Shown one piece after another: positions 8,050 through 16,339 of a stretch of DNA of 64,000 bases. Position numbers and translations under genes: made by a program. The notes beneath the pieces were generated by a model. That model was not told the DNA's origin and did not search any database. It worked only from the letters and a program-made list of their open reading frames with translations. Location: contig NZ_JANLCJ010000003.1 of assembly GCF_024979295.1 (NCBI RefSeq), positions 186,001-250,000 of the forward strand, read 5' to 3'. Position 1 is the first letter of the stretch. Each line of letters begins with the position of its first letter. This DNA is from Herbiconiux daphne. GTDB lineage: Bacteria; Actinomycetota; Actinomycetes; Actinomycetales; Microbacteriaceae.

Positions 8050-9498
8050 ATGACCACGGAATACGACGTCATCGTCATCGGAGCCGGAGCCATCGGCGAG
8101 AACGCGGCCGACCGTGCCGTGCAGGGCGGGCTCTCGGCCGTGCTGGTCGAGGCCGAACTCGTGGGCGGTGAGTGCTCCTACTGGGCCTGCATGCCGTCGA
8201 AGGCCCTTCTCCGCGCGGGCGACGCCATCCGCGAGGCCCAGCGGGTCGGCGGGGCGGCCGAGGCGGTCACCGGCGAGATCGACGTCGCCGCGGTGTTCCG
8301 GCGGCGCAACTCGTTCACGAGCGACTGGCACGACGACGGCCAGGTGAGCTGGGTCGAGGGGGCCGGCATCGGCCTGGTGCGCGGGCACGCCGTGTTCACC
8401 GGCGTGAAGGAGGTCACGGTCACCGGGCCCGACGGCACGGTCACCGAGCTGCGCGCGCGGAACGCGGTCGTGGTGGCCACGGGCTCGGTGCCGCTGCTGC
8501 CCGACATCCCGGGTCTCGCCGACGCCACGCCGTGGACGAGCCGCGAGGCGACCAGCGCCCAGAAGGCCCCGGCCCGTCTCGTCATCATCGGCGGCGGCGT
8601 GGTCGCGGTCGAGATGGCGACCGCCTACGCGTCGTTCGGCACCGAGGTCACCCTCGTGGCCCGCACCGTGATCCTGCAGAACCAGGAGCCGTTCGCCGGC
8701 GAACTGGTGGCCGAATCGCTCAAGAACCTGGGGGTCGACCTGCGCATCGGCGGCTCCCCCACCGCTGTCTCCCGCGACGCCGACGGGGTCGTGCACACCA
8801 CGCTGCCGGGCGGGGAGGTCATCGACTCCGACGAGATCCTCGTGGCGACGGGGCGCCTGCCGCGCACCGGCGACCTCGGCATCGAGACCATCGGCCTCAC
8901 GCCGAACCAGTGGCTCGAGACCGACGACACCATGCTCGTGCTCGGCGACGACGGCGAGCCGCTCGCGGGCGAGTGGCTCTACGCCACCGGTGACGTCAAC
9001 CACCGTGCGCTGCTCACCCACCAGGGCAAATACCAGGCCCGCGCGGCCGGCGACGTGATCGTGGCGCGCGCGAAAGGACTGCCGGTGTCGGATGCCCCGT
9101 GGGGCCGCCACGTGGCCACCGCCGACCACGAGGCCGTGCCGCAGGTGACCTTCACCGACCCGCAGGTCGGTTCGGTCGGACTCACCGCCGCCGCGGCCGA
9201 GAAGGCCGGGTACCGCACCAAGGTCGTCGACTACGAGATCGGCTCGGTCGCCGGCGCCAGCGTCTACCTCGACGGCTACGCCGGCCGCGCCCGCATGGTG
9301 GTCGACGAAGACCGCAAGGTCGTGCTCGGTGTCACCTTCGTCGGCGCCGCGGTGCAGGAGCTCGTGCACTCTGCCACGGTCGCCATCGTGGGCGAGGTGC
9401 CGCTCGACCGGCTGTGGCACGCCGTGCCCTCCTACCCGACCATCAGCGAGGTCTGGCTGCGGTTCCTCGAGACCTACGGGCGGGACGCCAGCGCGTGA
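8050..9498 (+). CDS. Pyridine nucleotide-disulphide oxidoreductase (lipoamide dehydrogenase-like)
   Basis: This FAD-dependent enzyme has 482 aa. The N-terminal VIVIGAGAIGENAA is the FAD-binding Rossmann motif. CSYWACMPSK holds the redox cysteine pair in CxxxxC spacing. VIIGGGVVAVEMA is the NAD(P) site, and the C-terminal dimerisation domain ends with HAVPSYPTISEVW, which carries the active-site His-Glu. Lipoamide dehydrogenases, mercuric reductases and mycothione reductases share this layout. There is no heavy-metal domain, and the HAVPSYPTISE spacing differs from the HPHPTLSE of classical Lpd, so the substrate is undetermined. The last base of its TGA is the first base of the next ATG. Confidence 0.83.
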   Translation: MTTEYDVIVIGAGAIGENAADRAVQGGLSAVLVEAELVGGECSYWACMPSKALLRAGDAIREAQRVGGAAEAVTGEIDVAAVFRRRNSFTSDWHDDGQVSWVEGAGIGLVRGHAVFTGVKEVTVTGPDGTVTELRARNAVVVATGSVPLLPDIPGLADATPWTSREATSAQKAPARLVIIGGGVVAVEMATAYASFGTEVTLVARTVILQNQEPFAGELVAESLKNLGVDLRIGGSPTAVSRDADGVVHTTLPGGEVIDSDEILVATGRLPRTGDLGIETIGLTPNQWLETDDTMLVLGDDGEPLAGEWLYATGDVNHRALLTHQGKYQARAAGDVIVARAKGLPVSDAPWGRHVATADHEAVPQVTFTDPQVGSVGLTAAAAEKAGYRTKVVDYEIGSVAGASVYLDGYAGRARMVVDEDRKVVLGVTFVGAAVQELVHSATVAIVGEVPLDRLWHAVPSYPTISEVWLRFLETYGRDASA

Positions 9499-9869
9499 TG
9501 GAGCGCATCCGGGCTGTTCTCTACGCACCGCCGGTCGCGCGGGCGGGCTACCTCTACGCCACGGCGGTCGGGCTCACGCTCGGGGCGCTGTTCAGCACCG
9601 GGCGCATCCGGCGCGTCGACGGCCTGTTCGTGTGCGCCGGCATGCCGTCGTGGGCGTTCCGCCGGGGCGGCACGTGCATCGGCGGGGTCTACCTCACCGA
9701 CACGAACGACGCGCCGCGGGTGCTGCGCCACGAGGCCGTGCACCGCACGCAGTGGCAGCAGTACGGCATGATGTTCCCGCTGCTCTACGCTCTGGCCGGG
9801 CAGAACCCGCTGACCAACCACTTCGAGATCGAGGCGGGCCTTCGCGACGGGAACTATCTGAAGGACTAG
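9498..9869 (+). CDS. Small HExxH-motif protein, function unknown
   Basis: This 123-aa protein carries H78-E-A-V-H82 in a helix (RHEAVHRTQWQQYG) and a conserved-looking downstream acidic stretch NHFEIEAGL. The combination is the zinc-site pattern of gluzincin metallopeptidases at minimal size. A hydrophobic N-terminal segment (about 16-34) could anchor it in the membrane. I recall similar short proteins in Microbacteriaceae and related families under uninformative names; I know of no experimental function. It is translationally coupled to the flavoprotein gene. Its stop overlaps the stop of the converging SIP-domain gene by four bases. Confidence 0.7.
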   Translation: MERIRAVLYAPPVARAGYLYATAVGLTLGALFSTGRIRRVDGLFVCAGMPSWAFRRGGTCIGGVYLTDTNDAPRVLRHEAVHRTQWQQYGMMFPLLYALAGQNPLTNHFEIEAGLRDGNYLKD

Positions 9870-10252
9870 ACCGACGCGGCGTCGTGCGGCACGTCTTTGC
9901 CGAGCCAGACGCAGATTGCATCGCCGTCGATGTCGGCGTCGCCGGTCGACATCTCGCCGACCCAGGCGCGGATGGCCCGGGCGACCGCCTGCCCGGGAGC
10001 GCAGGCGAGGCCCGTGCCCATGTCGCCGGAGCGCACGTCGCGGGCCAGCCAGGTGACCGTCACGCGCTCGGGCGTGGCCATCGGGTCGATCGCGGCAGCG
10101 GACGGCACCTCGATGAACACCTGCCCGCGAGCGTTGTCGGCGAGGGTGGCGACGATCGCGCGGATCTCGTCGAGGTTCGCCTCGGTTCCGGCGAGGAGCA
10201 CACGGCCGGCAGCACGGGAGACGACGGTGGCGTCAGAAGCGATCACATACAT
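9866..10252 (-). CDS. Stand-alone SIP-domain protein, probable iron/siderophore function
   Basis: This 128-aa protein corresponds to the C-terminal NADPH-binding half of siderophore-interacting reductases. VLLAGTEANLDEIRAIVATL resembles the nucleotide-binding start of that domain and ICVWLGKDVP its last strand. The FAD-binding half is absent, so it cannot be a complete ferric-siderophore reductase by itself. An iron-box-like sequence (10265-10298) overlaps a TATACT -10 box directly upstream, which supports repression by a DtxR/IdeR regulator when iron is plentiful. The start ATG lies nine bases after that -10 box. Confidence 0.75.
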   Translation of the reverse strand: MYVIASDATVVSRAAGRVLLAGTEANLDEIRAIVATLADNARGQVFIEVPSAAAIDPMATPERVTVTWLARDVRSGDMGTGLACAPGQAVARAIRAWVGEMSTGDADIDGDAICVWLGKDVPHDAASV

Positions 10253-10261
10253 GATGAAGTC

Positions 10262-10267
10262 AGTATA
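10262..10267 (-). promoter_or_regulatory. -10 box of the SIP-domain gene
   Basis: TATACT on the minus strand ends nine bases before the ATG at 10252, and the iron box begins inside it. Repressor binding would block the promoter directly. Confidence 0.5.
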
Positions 10268-10298
10268 GGCATCCCTAACTTAGGATTGCCATACATAA
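10265..10298 (-). promoter_or_regulatory. Two overlapping DtxR/IdeR-type iron boxes
   Basis: Plus-strand positions 10280-10298 match the 19-bp consensus TTAGGTTAGCCTAACCTAA at 14 positions. Positions 10265-10283 match at 12. The offset of 15 bp could allow two repressor dimers side by side. The site lies between the amidase 3' end and the SIP-domain gene and overlaps the latter's -10 box. Confidence 0.65.
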
Positions 10299-10354
10299 CT
10301 CCGGCATTCGGCAGACTCACGACTGCGGGCCACGTCGGGGCCGGAATCGGGCCG

Positions 10355-11782
10355 TCACCACTGCGGCGGATGCACCCGGTCCCAGTGCAGCCGGCGCTCG
10401 AGTTGCCGGCCGAGCGAGAGCAGCGTGGCCTCGCCGCCGGGGCGCCCGATCAGCTGCGCGCCCATCGGCTGACCGTCGGGGGTGCGATGCACCGGGAGCG
10501 TGATGGCCGGTAGCCCGCTCACGTTCACGAACGACGTGAACGGCGTGTACTCCACCTGCTGCGCGAAGTTGCGTTCGCCGTCGTCGCGGTCGTACCACCC
10601 GATCGGCCGCGGCGTCATCGCGAGCGTCGGCATGAGCACGGCGTCGAAACGGTCGAACTGCCGCACGATCGAGCGCTCGTAGGCCGACAGGGTCGCCAGA
10701 GCCCGCACCAGATCCGACGCCGGGAGCGCCCGCCCGCGGTGCACGAGCCAGCGCGTCAGCGGCTCGAGCAGCTGCTCGCTGTCGTCGTCGACCGGGATCT
10801 GCGACGCGCCCGCCTGCCAGATCACCCGGAAGGCGTCGGGGTAGTCGGGCGCCGGTTCGACCGCGAACTCCTCCATGCCGTGGCCGAGCGCGACGAGCGT
10901 GTCGCGGGCGACGTCGAGCGCGGCGCGCGCCTCGGGATCGAGGTGGATGTCGTAGGCCGTCTCCCAGGGCGACCCGGTGGTCACCCCGACCTGGAACCGC
11001 CCCTCGCCGCGCACCGCCGCCCCGAGGAAGAGGCCGTCGTCGAACGTCGGCGCCCGCAGGGTGTGGTGGTGCAGGATGCGGTCGCCACGACGCGCGATCA
11101 TGCCGTCGAGCAGCAGGGCGGCATCCGACACCGTGCGCGCGATCGGCCCGGCGACCGGAAGGCCGGCGAGCGAGTCCTGCCCCGACCCGGCCGGCACGAG
11201 CCCCCGGCTGGGTTTCAGCCCCACCAGCCCGCACACGGCCGCCGGGATGCGGATGGAGCCGCCGCCGTCGGAGCCGGGCGCGAACGGCAGCAGTCCCGCC
11301 GCCACGGCCACGGCCGCGCCGCCGCTCGACCCGCCGGCGCCCAGGCTCGTGTCGTAGGGGTCGCGGGCGGGCGGCGCCACCAGGTTCTCGGTGTAGCTCG
11401 GCAGCCCGAACTCGGGGGTCGCGGTCTTGCCGAGGCTCACGGCGCCCGCGCTGTCGAGCTGCAGCGGCAGCTCGTCGCTCTCGTCGGGCACGAAATCGGC
11501 GAACACGCGCGACCCGAAGGTCGTGCGCACACCGGCGCGGCGCACGAGGTCTTTGTCGGCGTAGGCGAGGCCCCAGAGCGGTGCGGTGCGCGGAACGGAT
11601 GCCTCGACCTCCCGTGCCCGGGCGCGGGCCTCGGACGCCGTCACCGTGTGGAAGGCGCCCAGCCCGCCGTCGAGCCTGTCGATGCGCTCGAGGTAGTGGT
11701 CGACCACCTCGAGCACGCCGAGCTCTCCTCGCTGGAGGAACCGGTACTGCTCGAGCGCGGTGAGGTCGTGGATCTCGGTCAC
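10355..11782 (-). CDS. Amidase signature family hydrolase
   Basis: This 475-aa enzyme has the Ser-cisSer-Lys triad: K77 in YADKDLV, S152 in GAGGSSGGAA and the nucleophile S176 in SDGGGSIRIPA. It belongs to the family of GatA and bacterial acylamide amidohydrolases. No gatB or gatC lies nearby and the C-terminal region differs from GatA, so a stand-alone amidase is more likely. An open frame extends upstream to 11848, but GTG at 11782 gives the normal family N terminus and has TATCGT seven bases upstream, fitting a [20 protein letters not shown]. It is divergent from the SMR pump gene. Confidence 0.88.
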   Translation of the reverse strand: MTEIHDLTALEQYRFLQRGELGVLEVVDHYLERIDRLDGGLGAFHTVTASEARARAREVEASVPRTAPLWGLAYADKDLVRRAGVRTTFGSRVFADFVPDESDELPLQLDSAGAVSLGKTATPEFGLPSYTENLVAPPARDPYDTSLGAGGSSGGAAVAVAAGLLPFAPGSDGGGSIRIPAAVCGLVGLKPSRGLVPAGSGQDSLAGLPVAGPIARTVSDAALLLDGMIARRGDRILHHHTLRAPTFDDGLFLGAAVRGEGRFQVGVTTGSPWETAYDIHLDPEARAALDVARDTLVALGHGMEEFAVEPAPDYPDAFRVIWQAGASQIPVDDDSEQLLEPLTRWLVHRGRALPASDLVRALATLSAYERSIVRQFDRFDAVLMPTLAMTPRPIGWYDRDDGERNFAQQVEYTPFTSFVNVSGLPAITLPVHRTPDGQPMGAQLIGRPGGEATLLSLGRQLERRLHWDRVHPPQW

Positions 11783-11789
11783 ACGAGCG

Positions 11790-11795
11790 ACGATA
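11790..11795 (-). promoter_or_regulatory. Leaderless-type -10 box for the amidase gene
   Basis: TATCGT on the minus strand is seven bases upstream of the GTG at 11782, and no ribosome site intervenes. Confidence 0.45.
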
Positions 11796-11870
11796 CCGCG
11801 CGGGGCGGCGCGCACGGCGGCCGTCGGCCGCTCCAGTAGCATTCGCATGATCCCGACCGAAGGAGCACCC

Positions 11871-12212
11871 GTGGGCTATCTCTATCTCTCCGTGGCGATC
11901 GTCGCCGAGGTCGTCGCGACCACGTTCCTGCGCGTGGCCTCCGGCGAGAGCGCCAAGTGGTGGGACTACCTGATCGTCGCCGCCGGCTACCTGCTGGCGT
12001 TCACGATGCTGAGCCTGACGCTCGGCGCCGGGGTGCCCCTCGGCATCGCCTACGCCGTGTGGGCGGGCGCCGGAGTCGTGCTCGTGGCGATCGTGAGCTG
12101 GCTGGTGTTCGGCGAGCTGCTCACCTGGCAGCAGCTGGTCGGCATCGGCCTCGTGGTGGGCGGCGTGCTGCTGCTCGAGCTGGGCGGAGACCACGCTCCC
12201 AAGGCCACCTGA
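11871..12212 (+). CDS. Small multidrug resistance (SMR) family efflux protein
   Basis: This 113-aa protein has four hydrophobic segments. The membrane-embedded glutamate that couples proton and substrate in SMR pumps is E13 (AIVAEVVATTFLRVA), equivalent to E14 of EmrE. SMR proteins act as antiparallel dimers that export quaternary ammonium compounds, or in one subfamily guanidinium. Which one is not clear here. The GTG start has AAGGAG eight bases upstream. It converges with the GNAT gene after a 57-bp gap. Confidence 0.9.
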   Translation: MGYLYLSVAIVAEVVATTFLRVASGESAKWWDYLIVAAGYLLAFTMLSLTLGAGVPLGIAYAVWAGAGVVLVAIVSWLVFGELLTWQQLVGIGLVVGGVLLLELGGDHAPKAT

Positions 12213-12269
12213 TTCCGGGCGACCCGAGGCAGGGCTACTCCCCGTGGGGCGACCCGACCGGGGCCGGGG

Positions 12270-12860
12270 CTACTTGAGCGACTTCTGCAGCAGCACCGTG
12301 CCGAGCCAGTGGCCGAACTTGAACCCCACGCGCCCCAGCCGGCCCACCTCTTTGAACCCGAAGCTCTCGTGCAGCCTGATCGACGCCTCGGCGCCCCGGT
12401 CGGCGATCACGGCCAGGATCTCCTTGATGCCCGCCGCCTTCGACCGGTCGATCAGCTCGGCCAGCAGCGCACGCCCGAGCCCCTTGCCGGTGGCCGCGGG
12501 CCCGAGGTAGATCGAGTTCTCGACCGTGCGCCGGTAGGCGGCCTTCTGCTTCCAGGCCGACACGTAGGCGAAGCCGAGCAGGGTGCCGGTCGGCGACACG
12601 GCCACGAGGAACGGGTAGTTCTGCTTGCGCGTCCAGGCGAACTTGTGCCGCCACTCCTTGAGGGTCATCGCGTCTTCGTCGAAGGTGACCACCGTGTTGG
12701 CGACGTAGTGGTTGTAGATCTCGCGGATGTAGGGCAGGTCGGTCTCGACCGCATCGCGGATGGAGTACTCGAACGGCACCTCGAGCGGTGGCTTCTCGCC
12801 CGTGACGGGGCGGAGCTCGCGGGGCAGCCGGCGGCGCGGTTGATACTCCTCTTCCAACAT
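12270..12860 (-). CDS. GNAT family N-acetyltransferase (PAT-like)
   Basis: This 196-aa acetyltransferase has an N-terminal extension of about 25 residues, then SIRDAVETDLPYIREIYNHYV typical of phosphinothricin-acetyltransferase-like enzymes. The acetyl-CoA site is GKGLGRALLAELI, and HESFGFKEVGRLGRVGFK closes the fold. This subfamily acetylates small amines such as phosphinothricin, methionine sulfoximine or polyamines. The actual substrate is unknown. TAGGCT lies six bases before the ATG, suggesting a [20 protein letters not shown]. ung lies upstream on the same strand. Confidence 0.85.
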   Translation of the reverse strand: MLEEEYQPRRRLPRELRPVTGEKPPLEVPFEYSIRDAVETDLPYIREIYNHYVANTVVTFDEDAMTLKEWRHKFAWTRKQNYPFLVAVSPTGTLLGFAYVSAWKQKAAYRRTVENSIYLGPAATGKGLGRALLAELIDRSKAAGIKEILAVIADRGAEASIRLHESFGFKEVGRLGRVGFKFGHWLGTVLLQKSLK

Positions 12861-12866
12861 GCTGTC

Positions 12867-12872
12867 AGCCTA
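12867..12872 (-). promoter_or_regulatory. Leaderless-type -10 box for the GNAT gene
   Basis: TAGGCT on the minus strand is six bases upstream of the ATG at 12860, inside the short gap after ung. Confidence 0.5.
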
Positions 12873-12896
12873 GCCAGGGATGCGGCCGCACGACGG

Positions 12897-13589
12897 TCAC
12901 GAGACGGTCCAGTCCACGGGCTCCGCGCCCTGCGCGACGAGCAGGTCGTTGGCCCGGCTGAAGGGCTTCGAGCCGAAGAAGCCGCGGCTGGCCGAGAGGG
13001 GGCTCGGATGCGGCGAGCTCACGTGCGGCACGGCACCGAGCAGCGGCACGAGCCCGGCGGCATCCCGGCCCCACAGCACGGCCACGAGCGGGCCGCCTCG
13101 GGCCACGAGCACCCGGATCGCGTGCTCGGTCACCTCTTCCCAGCCCTTGCCGCGATGAGACGCGGGAGCGCCGGGCTGCACGGTCAGCACGCGGTTCAGC
13201 AGCATCACGCCGTTGGCGCTCCACGACGACAGGTCGCCGTGCTCGGCGGGCGCGATGCCGAGGTCGTCGTTCAGCTCCCGGTAGATGTTCGAGAGGCTTC
13301 GCGGCAGGGGCCGCACGTGCCGCTCCACCGCGAACGAGAGCCCGATCGGGTGCCCGGGTGTCGGATAGGGGTCTTGCCCCACGATGAGCACGCGCACGTT
13401 CTCGAGCGGTGTGCCGAAGGCGCGCAGCACGTTCGGGCCGGCCGGCAGATAGCCCCGCCCGGCGGCGTTCTCGGCGCGCAGGAAGTCGCCGAGCCCGGCG
13501 ATCCGGTCGCCGACCGGGGCGAGCGCCGTCGCCCAACCCGGGTCGATCGACCCGTTCTCGGCCAGCGCGGCGAGCGAGAGGCCCGGCAT
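12897..13589 (-). CDS. ung: Uracil-DNA glycosylase
   Basis: This is a 230-aa family 1 uracil-DNA glycosylase that removes uracil from DNA to start base-excision repair. The water-activating Asp is D73 in [16 protein letters not shown], and the C-terminal [11 protein letters not shown] loop supplies the catalytic His and the minor-groove wedge. [10 protein letters not shown] and the uracil-pocket Asn region are also present. It follows the S51 peptidase gene by two bases and is probably part of the phosphoribosyltransferase-S51-ung unit. Confidence 0.97.
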   Translation of the reverse strand: MPGLSLAALAENGSIDPGWATALAPVGDRIAGLGDFLRAENAAGRGYLPAGPNVLRAFGTPLENVRVLIVGQDPYPTPGHPIGLSFAVERHVRPLPRSLSNIYRELNDDLGIAPAEHGDLSSWSANGVMLLNRVLTVQPGAPASHRGKGWEEVTEHAIRVLVARGGPLVAVLWGRDAAGLVPLLGAVPHVSSPHPSPLSASRGFFGSKPFSRANDLLVAQGAEPVDWTVS

Positions 13590-13591
13590 CC

Positions 13592-14323
13592 TCAGCTCGC
13601 GTCGGCGCCCGCGGTCGAGACGCGCACGCTGCCGGAGTCGGGGGTGACCTTCCAGACGCTGCCGCGGCCGGCCACGCGCAGCGGGCCCTCCCCCACGATC
13701 AGCGCCGTGTGCTCGTCGATGGCGACGCCGCCGTCGACCGCACCGGCCTCCACCGCGGCGATCAGGCGGCTGACCGAGCCCCACTGCGCGGCGTGCACGT
13801 CGACCGACAGGTCGATCAGGCCGATGCCCTCGGCGACGGTGAGCTGCTCGAGGTCTTCCGAGGCGTCTTCGGAGCCGATCTCGACGGTGTCGATCTTCCA
13901 GCCGCCCACGATGGCCCGTTCGGCCGCGATGGCGGCGCCGGCCGAGAAACCGAGGTAGGGAACTCCGGATGCCACCAGGCGCCGGATCTCGCCGAAGCAC
14001 GGCTCGAGCGACGTGCGGTACGCCGGGGTGAGACCGCCCCAGACCACGATGCCGTCGACGTCGGCGAAGACCGCCGGGTCGATCGGCGCGTTCTCGGGCG
14101 ACAGCACGCCCACCGGCTCGAGCTTGGCGAACTGCTCGTAGGCCGTGACGAGCTCGGCGAACTTCTCGGGCGCATCGCCGTCGCGCACCAGCACGATGGC
14201 CAGGTGGGCGCCCTCGAGCTTTCCGGCGGCCTCGGCGTGCGCCGACACCTCCTCGAAGAACGGGCGGTAGACGGCGCCGTCGTCGTCGAACGGCCAGCCG
14301 CCGCCCACCAGGTGGATGCTCAC
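13592..14323 (-). CDS. Peptidase S51 (dipeptidase E/cyanophycinase-like) family
   Basis: This 243-aa protein contains the nucleophile elbow [13 protein letters not shown] with the Ser of the S51 family, plus [12 protein letters not shown] and a conserved-looking late ILxVGEG segment. S51 enzymes hydrolyse N-terminal aspartyl bonds or cyanophycin. No cyanophycin synthetase is in the window. The GTG start overlaps the stop of the phosphoribosyltransferase gene as GTGA, so translation is probably coupled. A longer open frame to 14368 would run into that gene and is rejected. Confidence 0.8.
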   Translation of the reverse strand: MSIHLVGGGWPFDDDGAVYRPFFEEVSAHAEAAGKLEGAHLAIVLVRDGDAPEKFAELVTAYEQFAKLEPVGVLSPENAPIDPAVFADVDGIVVWGGLTPAYRTSLEPCFGEIRRLVASGVPYLGFSAGAAIAAERAIVGGWKIDTVEIGSEDASEDLEQLTVAEGIGLIDLSVDVHAAQWGSVSRLIAAVEAGAVDGGVAIDEHTALIVGEGPLRVAGRGSVWKVTPDSGSVRVSTAGADAS

Positions 14324-14841
14324 GACGCGTCGATCGATTCCGCGCTGACCGGGGGGTGCGCCGACCACGGGAAGACGATCCAGCGGTCGGTGGTCTTCCA
14401 GTGGAAGTCGGGCGCGATCACCGAGCGCGGCTTGATGAACAGGGTGGCCGACTTCACGGTGATGTCGACCTTCTCGAGCAGCTCCACCACGAGGGCGAGG
14501 GTGCGGCCCGAGTCGGCCACGTCGTCGACGAGCAGCACGTTCTTGCCGATCAGCGGCTCGTTGTCGAGCAGCGGGGGCAGGATGATGGGCTCGGGCAGGG
14601 TCTCCTCGATGTCGGAGTAGAACTCGACGTTGAGGCTGCCGCAGCTCTTCACGCCGAGCGCGTAGGCGAGCGCTCCGCCCGGGATGAGGCCGCCGCGTGC
14701 GATGGCGATCACGAAATCGGGCACGAAACCGCTCTCGACGATGTCGCGGGCCAGCGAGCGCGACGCGTCGCCGAACTCGAGCCAGCCGAGCACCTCCCGT
14801 TCCGGTGCGGCGGTGGGCTCAGGGTCTACGCTCAAACTCAT
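14320..14841 (-). CDS. Type I phosphoribosyltransferase
   Basis: This 173-aa PRTase carries the PRPP-binding motif [14 protein letters not shown] and an early [16 protein letters not shown] loop. Overall it resembles the xanthine/guanine salvage branch, but the hood is too divergent for a substrate call. The open frame extends upstream to 14946. The ATG at 14841 gives the family length and has TAGCGT seven bases upstream. That ATG overlaps the ATG of the divergent MFS gene within the four bases CATG. Confidence 0.85.
   Translation of the reverse strand: MSLSVDPEPTAAPEREVLGWLEFGDASRSLARDIVESGFVPDFVIAIARGGLIPGGALAYALGVKSCGSLNVEFYSDIEETLPEPIILPPLLDNEPLIGKNVLLVDDVADSGRTLALVVELLEKVDITVKSATLFIKPRSVIAPDFHWKTTDRWIVFPWSAHPPVSAESIDAS
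14827..14832 (+). promoter_or_regulatory. Leaderless-type -10 box for the MFS gene at 14840
   Basis: TACGCT is seven bases before the ATG at 14840 and lies inside the first codons of the divergent phosphoribosyltransferase gene. Confidence 0.4.
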
Positions 14842-16339
14842 GGGGGCCACGCTACCGGAATCTGCACGGTCGACGAGGGTCGCGATCGGGGTGACGGCGT
14901 CGCTGATCGGCTTCCTGTTCCTGGTCGAGATCACGAGCGGCATCATCCAGGGCTACTACGTTCCGCTCATCCCCGACCTGGTGAAGCATCTCGGCATCCG
15001 CGACGCCGACTTCAACTGGTTCGAAGCCGCACAACTGCTGCTCTCGGCGCTCGTGGTGCCGGTGCTCGCGAAGCTCGGCGACATGGTCGGACACAAGCGG
15101 ATGCTGCTGATCTCGACGGTCGTGACCGCTCTGGCGAGCTGGTGGCTCGTGGCCGCGGGCGACTTCACGAGCTTTCTCATCGCCTGGGCCCTGCAAGGCT
15201 TCTACGTGGTCTGGCTGCCGCTCGAGGTCGCCCTCATCTTCGATCGCGGCCGGCGCACCGGGCGCGCGGCATCGCAGACCCGGCGTGCCGCGGGGCTGCT
15301 GGTGGTGGCGCTCGAGACCGGGGCGATCATCGGCGCGCTGGCCGGCGGCCTGGTGTTCACCGCCCTCGGCGAGAACGTGCCGCTCACCATGGTGCTGCCG
15401 GCCATCGCCGTGACGCTCGTGTTCTTCGCCATCCTGTTCGGGGTGCCGGAATCGCAGCCGACGCCCGGCCGGTCGCTCGACGTCGCCGGATTCTCGATCC
15501 TCACCCTCGGCCTGCTGCTCATCACGAGCGGTCTCACCTTCCTGCGCATCAACGGGGCGGACACCTGGTGGGTGTGGGCGCTGATCGCCGCCGGAGTGCT
15601 GGTGTTCATCCCGTTCGGCCGCTACGAGCTGCGTCAGCGCGACCCCGCGATCGACCTGCGCGTTCTGCGGCAGCCGGCGATGTGGCCGGTTCAGCTGACG
15701 GCCGGCCTCGTGGGCATCAGCCTGCTCGGAGCGCAGGCCCCTCTCAGCACCTTCGCCGGCACCGATCCGGTCAACGGCTACGGGCTCGGGCTCGGCGCCA
15801 CGAGCCGCTCGCTGCTGATCGGCGTCTACCTGATCTCGATGATCGTCGGCGCCCTGCTCTTCCCGCTGCTGTCGAAGGCGACCAGCCCGCGGGTGGCGCT
15901 CATCGGGGCCACCTTCCTCGTGGCGATCGGCTACGCGCTGTTCCTGCCGTTCCACCAGGAGACCTGGCAGGTCTTCGTCAACATGTTCATCGCCGGGCTC
16001 GGCTCGGGTGCGCTCGTCGGGGCGCTGCCGGCCGCGGCGGCCGCCGCCGCTCCCCCGGGTCAGACCGGCATCGCCGCGGGGCTGACCAACACCACGAAGA
16101 CGATCGGCGGATCATTCGCATCCGCGATCTTCGCCGTGGTGCTGTTCCAGGGTGCGTCGACGGCCGTCACGGCCACGGCGTCGAGCCTGTCGGGTTACCT
16201 GATCGTGTGGTCGATCTGCTCGGCCGGCGCCCTGGTGGCCGCGGTGCTGCTGTTCTTCGTGCCCAAACTCGCCTTCGCCGACGCGACCGTGCCGCTCGAC
16301 GACCCGCGGCCGGGCGCTATTCCGCGGTCGGCTTCTTGA
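14840..16339 (+). CDS. MFS transporter, DHA2-like
   Basis: This 499-aa integral membrane protein has about 14 hydrophobic segments and the motif-A-like loop GDMVGHKRMLL after the second. Length and topology match the 14-helix drug:proton antiporter group. TNTTKTIGGSFASAIFAVV and an Ala/Pro-rich loop lie near the end. The ATG at 14840 has no ribosome site. TACGCT seven bases upstream suggests a [20 protein letters not shown]; GTG at 14891 is the fallback start. Its end overlaps the converging SDR gene by 23 bp. The substrate is unknown. Confidence 0.85.
   Translation: MGATLPESARSTRVAIGVTASLIGFLFLVEITSGIIQGYYVPLIPDLVKHLGIRDADFNWFEAAQLLLSALVVPVLAKLGDMVGHKRMLLISTVVTALASWWLVAAGDFTSFLIAWALQGFYVVWLPLEVALIFDRGRRTGRAASQTRRAAGLLVVALETGAIIGALAGGLVFTALGENVPLTMVLPAIAVTLVFFAILFGVPESQPTPGRSLDVAGFSILTLGLLLITSGLTFLRINGADTWWVWALIAAGVLVFIPFGRYELRQRDPAIDLRVLRQPAMWPVQLTAGLVGISLLGAQAPLSTFAGTDPVNGYGLGLGATSRSLLIGVYLISMIVGALLFPLLSKATSPRVALIGATFLVAIGYALFLPFHQETWQVFVNMFIAGLGSGALVGALPAAAAAAAPPGQTGIAAGLTNTTKTIGGSFASAIFAVVLFQGASTAVTATASSLSGYLIVWSICSAGALVAAVLLFFVPKLAFADATVPLDDPRPGAIPRSAS
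14849..14854 (-). promoter_or_regulatory. Leaderless-type -10 box for the phosphoribosyltransferase gene
   Basis: TAGCGT on the minus strand is seven bases before the ATG at 14841 and lies inside the first codons of the divergent MFS gene. Confidence 0.4.
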
